From assembly GCF_027947535.2 (NCBI RefSeq), contig NZ_JAAGKO020000059.1, positions 1 through 49,718 of the forward strand: a stretch of DNA of 49,718 nt. Reading direction: 5' to 3'. Position numbers and translations under genes: made by a program. The notes beneath the pieces were generated by a model. That model ran no database searches. It saw only the letters and a list, made by a program, of their open reading frames with translations, and was not told the origin of the DNA. Below are positions 31,405-39,098 of this stretch, piece by piece (within the stretch, counting starts at the first letter, position 1; each line of letters opens with the position of its first letter). The stretch comes from Streptantibioticus silvisoli (GTDB lineage: Bacteria > Actinomycetota > Actinomycetes > Streptomycetales > Streptomycetaceae).

Positions 31405-32613
31405 GTGAGCTACTGGACCGTGATCGCTGTGGTGTCGCTGTTGAGCTGGCTGTGGCTGCTGCTGGGGCAGGGCATGTTCTGGCGGACCGACGTCAGGCTG
31501 CCGCCCGGCGCGGAACCGCGGGAGTGGCCGTCGGTGGCGGTGGTGGTGCCGGCCCGCGACGAGGCGGAGGTGCTGCCGGTGAGCCTGCCGTCGCTGCTGG
31601 CGCAGGACTATCCGGGGCGGGCCTCGGTCTTCCTGGTGGACGACGGCAGCACGGACGGCACCGGGCAGCTGGCGGCCCGGCTGGCGTCGGGCGGCGGAGT
31701 GCCGCTGACCGTGACGTCGCCGGGTGAGCCGCCGCAGGGCTGGACCGGCAAGCTGTGGGCGGTGCGCCACGGGGTGCGGCGGGCCACCGCGGACGCCGCG
31801 CCGGACTATCTGCTGCTGACGGACGCGGACATCGCGCACGAGCCGGACAGCCTGCGGGCCCTGGTGGCGTCCGCGCACGCCTGCGGCTACGACGTGGTCT
31901 CGCAGATGGCGCGGTTGCGGGTGGAGACCGGCTGGGAGCGGCTGATCGTGCCGGCTTTCGTCTACTTCTTCGCGCAGCTGTACCCGTTCCGTTGGATCTC
32001 CCGCCGGGGCCGGACCGCCGCGGCGGCCGGCGGCTGCGTGCTGATCCGCCGGTCGGCGCTGGAGGCAGCCCGGGTGCCGGACTCCATCCGGCACGCCGTG
32101 ATCGACGACGTGGCGCTGGCCCGCGCGGTCAAGGGCGGCGGCGGGAGCGTGTGGCTGGGGCTGGCGACCCGGGTGGACAGCGTGCGCCCGTACCCGCGGC
32201 TGTCGCAGCTGTGGCGGATGGTCTCGCGCAGCGCCTACGCCCAGCTGCGGCACAATCCGGCGCTGCTGCTGGGCACGCTGCTGGGGCTGGCGCTGATCTA
32301 CCTGGTGCCGCCGGTCGCCGCGATCGCCGGCGCGGCGGCCGGGGCGCCGGGGGTGTGCGCGGCGGGGTTCGCGGCCTGGGCGGTGATGGCGGGCACGTAT
32401 CTGCCGATGCTGCGGTACTACCGGCAGCCGTGGTGGCTGGCGCCGACGCTGCCGTTCACCGCGGGGCTGTACGCGCTGATGACGGCGGACTCCGCGGTCC
32501 AGCACTACCGGGGCCGCGGCGCGGCGTGGAAGGGCCGCACCTACGACCGGCCGTCGGCGTCGCAGCTGGCGGCGGCCCGCAACGCGGAGGACGACGGGGT
32601 CGCGGAGGGGTGA
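31405..32613 (+). CDS. HpnB-like family 2 glycosyltransferase (hopanoid-associated type)
   Basis: 402 residues from GTG 31405. An N-terminal membrane helix (residues about 5-24) is followed by a GT-A domain: VAVVVPARDEAEVL, VFLVDDGSTDGT, GWTGKLWAVRHG, LLLTDADIAHEPD (DxD), AGGCVLIRR and VIDDVALARAVK. Two or three hydrophobic helices follow (LLLGTLLGLALIYLVPP and later). The GWTGKLWAV / TDADIAH / AAAAGGC pattern is that of HpnB, named for its place in hopanoid clusters. No hopanoid gene is present here, so the acceptor lipid is unknown. Convergent with the TerD gene. Confidence 0.82.
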   Translation: MSYWTVIAVVSLLSWLWLLLGQGMFWRTDVRLPPGAEPREWPSVAVVVPARDEAEVLPVSLPSLLAQDYPGRASVFLVDDGSTDGTGQLAARLASGGGVPLTVTSPGEPPQGWTGKLWAVRHGVRRATADAAPDYLLLTDADIAHEPDSLRALVASAHACGYDVVSQMARLRVETGWERLIVPAFVYFFAQLYPFRWISRRGRTAAAAGGCVLIRRSALEAARVPDSIRHAVIDDVALARAVKGGGGSVWLGLATRVDSVRPYPRLSQLWRMVSRSAYAQLRHNPALLLGTLLGLALIYLVPPVAAIAGAAAGAPGVCAAGFAAWAVMAGTYLPMLRYYRQPWWLAPTLPFTAGLYALMTADSAVQHYRGRGAAWKGRTYDRPSASQLAAARNAEDDGVAEG

Positions 32614-32622
32614 GGGGCGCGG

Positions 32623-32667
32623 GGCTGCGGTCGGCGGGGCGGGGGCGGCTGCGGTCGGCGGGGCGGG
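32623..32667. repeat. 21-bp direct repeat in a G-rich convergent junction
   Basis: GGCTGCGGTCGGCGGGGCGG(G) occurs at 32623-32643 and 32647-32667, followed by many GGGG runs up to about 32725. The region could form G-quadruplexes and may act as a terminator or pause site. Confidence 0.75.
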
Positions 32668-32725
32668 TGGCGGCGGGCGGCGGGGCAGCGGGCGGCAGGG
32701 CGGGGGCGGTGTGGCGGGGGCGGTC

Positions 32726-34015
32726 CTATTTTCGTCCCGGTGACCAGTTCATGCCCCACCCGTAGGCGTGGTCGATGGTGCGCTGTGGGCTGACGCCGCG
32801 GGCCGGGACGAGGTAGCGGGCCTCGCGGCGGACGACGAGGTCGCCGCCGGTGTTCTCGATCAGGGCGAGGGCGCAGACGGTGGCGGGCTCCACGCACTCG
32901 TCGAGGGCGAACTCCACCGGCGCGCCGAACTGCGGATACAGCGTGGTGACCGCGTGCAGTCCGGCGAAGCTGGTGGCACCGGCGTAGATGGTGACGAAGA
33001 CCAGCACGCGCCGGAAGTCCGCGCGGCGGTCGAGGTTGAGGGTGAGGTTCTCGCCCTGGACGAGGCCGCCGGTGCGGTCGTCGCCGTCGAGGTGGATGTA
33101 CGGCGGCTGGTCCAGCGACCCGAAAGCGTTGCCCAGCGCCTGCACGACGCCCTTGCGCCCGTCGGTGAGTTCGTACAGTGCGCACAGGTCGAGGTCCAGC
33201 TCAGCGCCGGTGTCGGACCCGGTGGGCTTGCGCAGGAAACCGCCGCGCCGCGGGGTGCGCACCCGCTCCCAGTTGAGGTTGACGCGCATCACCCCCGAGA
33301 TCCCGCCCTGCTTGGTCAGCGAGACCGAGGGGGCCTGTTTGGTGAGCGTCACCTTGGTCAGCCGCACCGGCGGCGGGGGCGGCCAGGGCGATCCGGCGGG
33401 CTGCGCGACGGCCCGTTCCGGCGGGGAGGCCGGGAAGGACGGCGGGGCGAGCGGCCCGGGCGGCACCGGGGCCGGCGGGTTCGCTGACGGTGCGTCATCC
33501 ACGGTGATACCGAAATCGGCGGCCAGTCCGGCCAGTCCGCTGTCGTAGCCCTGGCCGACCGCGCGGAAGCGCCAGCCGCCGTCGCGCCGGTACAGCTCGC
33601 CGAGCACGAAGGCGGTCTCGGGGCCGGCGCCCGCGCTGTCGTAGCGGGCGATCTCGGCGCCGTCGAGGGCGCCGGTGACGCGGATCGACAGGCCCGGCAC
33701 CTGACCGAAGGTGCCGCCGTCGGCGGAGGCGGCCAGCACGACGCGTTCCACGTCCGGCTCGAGGTGGTCCAGGTCGAGCAGCAGGACGTCGGTGACCCGG
33801 GTCGCCTCGCTGCGCCTGCCTTCGTGCCGGACCGCGCCGGACGGGTGCACGGGCTGGTTGTAGAAGACGAAATCGGCGTCGGAACGCACCCGTCCACCGC
33901 TCAGCAGCAGCGCGGACGCGTCGGTGTCCGGAACACCGAATCCGGTACGCCGGGCGATTTCCACCTTCACCGCCCCGGCGGTAATGGGCGTATTCGCCCC
34001 TTTGCTCAACGGCAT
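32726..34015 (-). CDS. TerD-family protein with two domains
   Basis: 429 residues from ATG 34015 behind GAGGGGG. Residues 1-172 are a TerD-like calcium-binding beta-sandwich ([50 protein letters not shown]). A Pro-rich linker (173-217) leads to a second, more diverged domain of the TerA type (218-429), introduced by LTK repeats ([18 protein letters not shown]) and ending [11 protein letters not shown]. TerD proteins belong to membrane-associated stress systems named for tellurite resistance. No terB, terC or terZ gene is adjacent, so this is a solitary copy. Divergent from the low-complexity gene at 34285. Confidence 0.88.
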   Translation of the reverse strand: MPLSKGANTPITAGAVKVEIARRTGFGVPDTDASALLLSGGRVRSDADFVFYNQPVHPSGAVRHEGRRSEATRVTDVLLLDLDHLEPDVERVVLAASADGGTFGQVPGLSIRVTGALDGAEIARYDSAGAGPETAFVLGELYRRDGGWRFRAVGQGYDSGLAGLAADFGITVDDAPSANPPAPVPPGPLAPPSFPASPPERAVAQPAGSPWPPPPPVRLTKVTLTKQAPSVSLTKQGGISGVMRVNLNWERVRTPRRGGFLRKPTGSDTGAELDLDLCALYELTDGRKGVVQALGNAFGSLDQPPYIHLDGDDRTGGLVQGENLTLNLDRRADFRRVLVFVTIYAGATSFAGLHAVTTLYPQFGAPVEFALDECVEPATVCALALIENTGGDLVVRREARYLVPARGVSPQRTIDHAYGWGMNWSPGRK

Positions 34016-34255
34016 CGCGGCCCCCTCGGGGGTGGAAGCGGGACGGCCGGCCGGTTGCGGCGGGCCCAAGTCGGGCGGTCCGACGGCGCATTGCCCGGTC
34101 CCTACCCGTTCCCGTACGGGACTTCCCATGATCGGCCGGAATGTTTTTACGCGCTCGAAACGCCTCCTGGAGAGCGATTTTCGCAGGTTCAGTCGTTTTG
34201 CGGATCGATGCGGCCCCAGGAGGGCACAAACAACCCGCTTAGCAGACTCCCCTAA

Positions 34256-34277
34256 CCACAGTTTGTGGGCTTAACTT
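34256..34277 (+). promoter_or_regulatory. Inverted repeat and -10 box of the 34285 gene
   Basis: CCACA-gtt-TGTGG (34256-34268) lies 3 nt before TAACTT (34272-34277). ATG 34285 follows 7 nt later, suggesting a leaderless, repressible or activated promoter. Confidence 0.5.
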
Positions 34278-34284
34278 ATGGAGC

Positions 34285-34785
34285 ATGACCACCCCCCGCG
34301 GCACCTACGGTGGCGGCTACTACGCCTCATCCTCCTTTCCGGACACCCCTATCTACGACAGCCTGGTCGCCGAGCGCGGCACGCCCCAGATCGCCCCGAT
34401 CCGGGTCTCCCTGCCGTCCTACGACAGCGTGAGCAACCTGCCCGCTCTCCCGGCGCTCCCGGCCCTGCCCTCCGGCCCGTCCCAGCCGATGCCCCAGCAG
34501 GCCGGCTACCCCGGTCAGATGCCGGCCGCCTACCCGGCGCAGGGCTACCCGCAGCAGGTGCCGGCGCCCTACATCCCGCAGCAGGCCCACGCGCCGCGCG
34601 GCTACCAGGGCAACGGCTACCCGGCGCAGGCCCCCGGCCAGATGCCGTACCAGGGCAACACCGGGTACGACGCGGTCCGCCCGGTCCCGCCGCGCCCGGT
34701 GCCGCCGCGCCAGCCGGCGCCCGGCGGCTACCCGGAGGACCCGTACCGCCGCCCGTACAACAACTACAACGGTCAGGGCTACTGA
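34285..34785 (+). CDS. Low-complexity Pro/Gly/Gln/Tyr-rich protein (DUF6643-like)
   Basis: 166 residues. The N-terminus (TPRGTYGGGYYASSSFPDTPIY, then VAERGTPQIAPIRV) is distinctive and, from memory, matches streptomycete DUF6643 proteins. From about residue 50 the sequence is low-complexity, rich in Pro, Gly, Gln, Tyr and Ala, with repeated GYPxQ / AYPAQGYPQQ units and a C-terminal YRRPYNNYNGQGY. No signal peptide or membrane segment. It is likely disordered, with aromatic 'sticker' spacing like that of phase-separating proteins. Function unknown. The start codon is placed by the leaderless box. Confidence 0.78.
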   Translation: MTTPRGTYGGGYYASSSFPDTPIYDSLVAERGTPQIAPIRVSLPSYDSVSNLPALPALPALPSGPSQPMPQQAGYPGQMPAAYPAQGYPQQVPAPYIPQQAHAPRGYQGNGYPAQAPGQMPYQGNTGYDAVRPVPPRPVPPRQPAPGGYPEDPYRRPYNNYNGQGY

Positions 34786-34835
34786 CCGCACCGGCGGGGT
34801 GGCGCAGCTCACGGCTGCGGTGACGGGGCGGCTGG

Positions 34836-34841
34836 CACGAT
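34836..34841 (+). promoter_or_regulatory. Candidate -10 box CACGAT (leaderless MOSC gene)
   Basis: CACGAT followed by 6 nt and ATG 34848; no clear -35. Confidence 0.35.
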
Positions 34842-34847
34842 GGGCGT

Positions 34848-35678
34848 ATGACGTCGCCGCGACTGAGCTCACTCCACGTCTATCCGGTCAAGTCGGCCCA
34901 GGGGGCCGCGCCGGAGCGGGCGGACGTGGAGCCGTGGGGGCTGGCCGGCGACCGCAGGTGGGTGGTGGTGAACGGGGACGGCAGGGCCGTCACCCAGCGC
35001 GAAGCACCGCGCATGACGCAGGTCGTCGCGGTGCCGCAGGCCGACGGGGGAATCGTGCTGCGCGCGCCGGGGACGGCCCCGCTGACCGTCGCCGTGCCCA
35101 CCGGTGGCGGGACGTCGCGGGTGTGGATCTTCAGCACCCCCGTGGAGGCAGCCGGCGCCGCGCCGGAGGCCGCCGCGTGGTGGAGCGCCTTCCTCGGCGC
35201 CGACCTGCGGCTGTTCCACCTCGACGATCCGGCGGGCGGCCGGCCGATTCCGCCGCACGACAACCGCGGCCGTGACGACGGGCGGGTGAGCTTCGCCGAC
35301 AGCCACCCGCTGCTGCTGACCTCGACCGCCTCGCTGGCGGCGCTCAACCGGCTGGTCGCGCGCGGGGACCACGCCGGGGACGGCCCGCTGCCCATGAACC
35401 GTTTCCGTCCGAACATGGTGGTCGACGGGACCGGGCCGTGGGTGGAGGACGACTGGCGGCGGGTGCGGGTGGGCGAGGTGGTGATGCGGGTGGTCGGACC
35501 GTGCGCGCGCTGCGTGATCACCACCACCGACCAGGAGCACGGGACACGTGGCAAGGAGCCGCTGCGGACCCTGGCACGGCACCGGCGGTTCGGCGGCGGG
35601 CTGATGTTCGGGCAGAATCTGGTTCCCGAGTCCGGCGGAACCTTGCGCGTCGGTGACACGTTCAGCGTGGTGGAGTGA
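34848..35678 (+). CDS. MOSC-domain protein (YcbX/MOCOS-like)
   Basis: 276 residues. An N-terminal MOSC beta-barrel (LSSLHVYPVKSAQGAAPERADVEPWGLAGDRRW in part) is followed by the C-terminal MOSC domain with NRFRPNMVVDGTGPWVEDDW and GPCARCVITTTDQEHG (Cys219, Cys222), ending GTLRVGDTFSVVE. The family binds molybdenum cofactor and handles sulfur; YcbX detoxifies N-hydroxylated bases together with a reductase. No reductase or ferredoxin gene is adjacent and no 2Fe-2S domain is fused, so electron partners must lie elsewhere. A stem-loop terminator follows at 35720. Confidence 0.9.
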   Translation: MTSPRLSSLHVYPVKSAQGAAPERADVEPWGLAGDRRWVVVNGDGRAVTQREAPRMTQVVAVPQADGGIVLRAPGTAPLTVAVPTGGGTSRVWIFSTPVEAAGAAPEAAAWWSAFLGADLRLFHLDDPAGGRPIPPHDNRGRDDGRVSFADSHPLLLTSTASLAALNRLVARGDHAGDGPLPMNRFRPNMVVDGTGPWVEDDWRRVRVGEVVMRVVGPCARCVITTTDQEHGTRGKEPLRTLARHRRFGGGLMFGQNLVPESGGTLRVGDTFSVVE

Positions 35679-35719
35679 TGGCCGTACGGCGGGCCCCGGC
35701 GGCGCACCGCGCACGGCGT

Positions 35720-35744
35720 GACCCGGTCGGCCCACGACCGGGTC
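35720..35744. terminator. Stem-loop after the MOSC gene
   Basis: Perfect 9-bp arms GACCCGGTC / GACCGGGTC with a 7-nt loop, 41 nt after the stop. Confidence 0.6.
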
Positions 35745-35799
35745 CGGGCGGATGCCGTGCCGCGCGCGGCACACGGACGGGCGTAGGAGGTGCGCGACT

Positions 35800-36420
35800 G
35801 TGCGGCTGATACCGGACATGCGATCCATACCGGGCAACTGGCGATGGCGGCCCAACCCGCTGCGGCGCCGCAGCGACCTCGTCGAGGCGTGGGCCGGGCT
35901 GGCGGCCGTGGCCATCACCGTCGTCGGCGCGCCCGCCGCCGGGATCGCCGCGGGCCGCGCGGTGGACACCACCTTGCGGCACGCCGCCGCCACCCAGCGC
36001 GCCCAACGGCACGAGGTGCGGGCCGTCGTGCTGCCCGCCGCCCGGCCGCGTTCGGGGACGATCGCCCCGCGGAGCAGCGACGGGCAGGCCACCAGCCACA
36101 CCGCGCGGATCAGCTGGAAGGGCGCCGACGGCAAGCCGCACCAGGCCCTGGTCACCATCGTCGGCCGCCACACCGCGGGCACCACGCTGCCGGTGTGGAT
36201 CGACCGCGACGAGCGGCCGGTCGACCCGCCGCTGGACACCGCCACGGCCACCAGCAACGCCGTCGCCGCCGGGGTGGGCGCCGCCGCCGCGCTGGCCGCC
36301 CTGGTGATGGCCGCCCGCAACCTGCTCGGCTGGCGCCTGCTGCGCCGCCGGCTGGCCGACTGGGAGCGGGCCTGGTCCCGTATCGGCCAGGACTGGGGCC
36401 GGGCCGGCGCAGGGGGCTGA
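35800..36420 (+). CDS. Rv1733c-like two-helix membrane protein
   Basis: 206 residues from GTG 35800, chosen because TAGGAGG ends 9 nt upstream. The layout is that of the actinobacterial Rv1733c family: a short Arg-rich cytoplasmic N-terminus (NWRWRPNPLRRRSDLVEAW), a first membrane helix (LAAVAITVVGAPAAGIAAG), an extracytoplasmic domain of about 100 residues with GTTLPVWIDRDERPV, and a second membrane helix (ATSNAVAAGVGAAAALAALVM) with a basic cytoplasmic end. The M. tuberculosis member is induced in dormancy; the function of the family is not established. Confidence 0.82.
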   Translation: MRLIPDMRSIPGNWRWRPNPLRRRSDLVEAWAGLAAVAITVVGAPAAGIAAGRAVDTTLRHAAATQRAQRHEVRAVVLPAARPRSGTIAPRSSDGQATSHTARISWKGADGKPHQALVTIVGRHTAGTTLPVWIDRDERPVDPPLDTATATSNAVAAGVGAAAALAALVMAARNLLGWRLLRRRLADWERAWSRIGQDWGRAGAGG

Positions 36421-36650
36421 CCCGCCCGGCCGGCCCCGCGCCGCCCGGGGTGTTCCGCACGGCCCGGCCGTGACGTGCGGTGATGCACAAAACCCCTTGT
36501 GATACGGCCGGTTGGAAAAGCGCGGCCGCACATCCACCCGAACTCCCCCATCTGTACCGGTTCCTGGAGTTCGGCGTGCGAAGCCGCCCCCGGCGCGCGC
36601 TACCGTGGTGCTCCGGTCCGCAACGTACGAGGTGGGGGCAAGGCAGCACC

Positions 36651-39098
36651 ATGGCACAGGGCGTGGTTCAGGTGACGCACACCGGCACATCCCGGTGGCG
36701 GCGCCGCACCGGCGAGTACGAGACCCTCGCCGCAGCTCTGGAGGCGGCCGGGGACGGGGACGTGGTCGCCGTCACCCCGGGGACGTACCGGGAGAATCTC
36801 GTCGTGGAGCGGGCGATAACGCTGCGCGGCGCCGAGGGGCCCGGGTCGGTGCGCATCGCCCCGTCCGGCGGGGTCGCGCTCACCGTCCGCGCCGACGCGG
36901 TCGTGCAGGACCTGCACATCGAGGGCCAGGACACCTCCGCCGCCGCGCTGCTGGTCGAGGACGCGGCGCCGGAGCTGAGCGGACTGCGGGTGATGACCCG
37001 GTCCGCGGTCGGCATCGAGGTGCGCGGCGCGGCCCGTCCGACGGTGCGCGGCTGCACGGTGGACAACCCGGCCGGCGTCGGCATCAGCGTGCTGGACGGC
37101 TCCGGCGGGCTGTTCGAGGAGTGCGAGGTGGTCGCCGCCGGCCAGTCCGGCTTCGCGGTGCGCGGCGGCGCGTCCCCCCGGCTGGAACGCTGCCGCATCC
37201 ACCACTCCACCGGCTCCGGCCTGTCGCTCACCGGTGAGGGCACCACCGCCGAGGCGATCGGCTGCGAGGTCTACGAGATCAAGGGCACCGGCGTCCAGGT
37301 CGCCTCCCGCGCCACCGGCCACTTCACCGACTGCCAGGTGCACCGCACCACCGGCGACGGGGTGACGCTCGACACCGACGCGGTGCTGTCGATGTCCGAC
37401 TGCGACATCCACGACGTGCCGGAGAACGCGATCGACCTGCGTTCGCGCTCGGTGCTGACCCTGACCCGCTCCGCCGTGCGCCGTTTCGGCCGCAACGGCC
37501 TGTCGGTGTGGGACCCGGGCACCCGCGCGGACGCCAACCAGTGCGAGATACACGAGAGCACCGGCGACTACCCGGCGGTGTGGATCAGCGACGGCGCCGC
37601 CGCGGTGCTGGAGTCCTGCCGGGTGCGCGAGGTGCCGGACGCGCTGTTCGTGCTGGACCGCGGTTCGCGCGCCGACGTCGTCGACACCGACATATCCCAG
37701 GTCCGCAACACCGCCGTGTCGGTCAGCGACGGCGCCACCGTGCAGCTGGACGACTGCCGGATCAAGGACGCCGCCACCGGCGCCTGGTTCCGCGACCACG
37801 GCAGCGGCGGCACGCTGGCCAACTGCACCGTGGAGTCGGCCGCCACCGGTGTCATCGTCACCAAGGGCGCCGACCCCACCATCGACCGCTGCGTGGTGGA
37901 GAACCCCTCCGAGTCCGGCTTCTACGTCTCGGCCGGCGCGCGCGGCACCTTCACCAACTGCCGGGTCACCGGCAGCCGCGGCTACGGCTTCCACGTCATC
38001 GACGGCTGCCGTACCACGCTCACCAAGTGCCGCGCCGAGCGCTGCTCGCGCGGCGGTTACGAGTTCGCCGAGCCCGGCCCGCTGGTGACCGACTGCACCG
38101 GCGACGACAGCGCCGAGCGCCGTTCCGACCCGGTCTCCGCGGCCGGCGGGTTCGGCGGCGGACTCGGCGGTGACGTACTCCCGCCGCACCCGGCGCCCGC
38201 CGCGGCCCGGGCCACCGCCGTCCAGTCCTACGGTCTGCTCGGCGGCGTACCGAAGGTGGCACCGGCCGAACCGGCGGCGGAACCCGTCCGGTCGGCGGAG
38301 GACGTGCTGGGCGAACTCGACGCGCTGGTCGGCCTGGACAGCGTCAAGCGCGAGGTACGCGCCCTGATCGACCTGATCGCGGTCGGCCGGCGCCGCCAGG
38401 AGGCCGGCCTGAAGGCGCCGGGCCTGCGCCGCCACCTGGTCTTCACCGGCTCCCCCGGTACCGGCAAGACGACCGTGGGCCGGCTGTACGGCGAGATCCT
38501 GGCCGGCCTCGGAGTACTGGAGAGCGGCCACCTGGTCGAGGTCTCCCGGGTCGACCTGGTCGGCGAGCACATCGGCTCGACGGCCATCAAGACCCAGGAG
38601 GCGTTCGAACGCGCCCGCGGCGGCCTGCTGTTCATCGACGAGGCCTACGCGCTGGCCCCGGAGGACTCCGGCCGCGACTTCGGCCGCGAGGCGATCGACA
38701 CGCTGGTGAAGCTGATGGAGGACCATCGCGACGCCGTCGTGGTCATCGTGGCCGGCTACACCAACGAGATGGAACGCTTCATGGCGTCCAACCCCGGCGT
38801 GGCCTCGCGCTTCTCGCGCACCATCACCTTCGGCGACTACAACCCGGAGGAACTGCTGAGCATCGTCGGCACCCAGGCCGACGACCAGCAGTACCAGCTG
38901 GGCGAGGGCGCCGGCGAGGCGCTGCTGAAGTACTTCACCGCCCTGCCCAAGGGCGCCTCGTTCGGCAACGGCCGCACCGCCCGCCTCACCTTCGAGGCCA
39001 TGGTGGAACGGCACGCCGGCCGCGTCTCGCAGCTGGAGTCCCCCAGCCACGAGGACCTCCAGCTGCTCTACCCCGAGGACCTGCCCGACCTGCCCTGA
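36651..39098 (+). CDS. Right-handed beta-helix / AAA+ ATPase fusion (CbbX/EccA-like)
   Basis: 815 residues from ATG 36651. Residues about 20-500 are a right-handed parallel beta-helix built of units of about 23 residues (recurring xxCxVxxxxxxGVxVxxGAxxxxxxC), similar to carbohydrate- or protein-binding helices. A flexible linker (500-545) leads to an AAA+ domain of the CbbX/SpoVK/EccA clade: LVGLDSVKREVRALIDL, Walker A GSPGTGKTT (from residue 600), Walker B LLFIDEAYAL, and SRFSRTITFGDY with the arginine finger. EccA-type ATPases serve type VII secretion and CbbX remodels rubisco; no such genes flank this one. Its stop lies 31 nt inside the convergent neighbour. Confidence 0.88.
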   Translation: MAQGVVQVTHTGTSRWRRRTGEYETLAAALEAAGDGDVVAVTPGTYRENLVVERAITLRGAEGPGSVRIAPSGGVALTVRADAVVQDLHIEGQDTSAAALLVEDAAPELSGLRVMTRSAVGIEVRGAARPTVRGCTVDNPAGVGISVLDGSGGLFEECEVVAAGQSGFAVRGGASPRLERCRIHHSTGSGLSLTGEGTTAEAIGCEVYEIKGTGVQVASRATGHFTDCQVHRTTGDGVTLDTDAVLSMSDCDIHDVPENAIDLRSRSVLTLTRSAVRRFGRNGLSVWDPGTRADANQCEIHESTGDYPAVWISDGAAAVLESCRVREVPDALFVLDRGSRADVVDTDISQVRNTAVSVSDGATVQLDDCRIKDAATGAWFRDHGSGGTLANCTVESAATGVIVTKGADPTIDRCVVENPSESGFYVSAGARGTFTNCRVTGSRGYGFHVIDGCRTTLTKCRAERCSRGGYEFAEPGPLVTDCTGDDSAERRSDPVSAAGGFGGGLGGDVLPPHPAPAAARATAVQSYGLLGGVPKVAPAEPAAEPVRSAEDVLGELDALVGLDSVKREVRALIDLIAVGRRRQEAGLKAPGLRRHLVFTGSPGTGKTTVGRLYGEILAGLGVLESGHLVEVSRVDLVGEHIGSTAIKTQEAFERARGGLLFIDEAYALAPEDSGRDFGREAIDTLVKLMEDHRDAVVVIVAGYTNEMERFMASNPGVASRFSRTITFGDYNPEELLSIVGTQADDQQYQLGEGAGEALLKYFTALPKGASFGNGRTARLTFEAMVERHAGRVSQLESPSHEDLQLLYPEDLPDLP

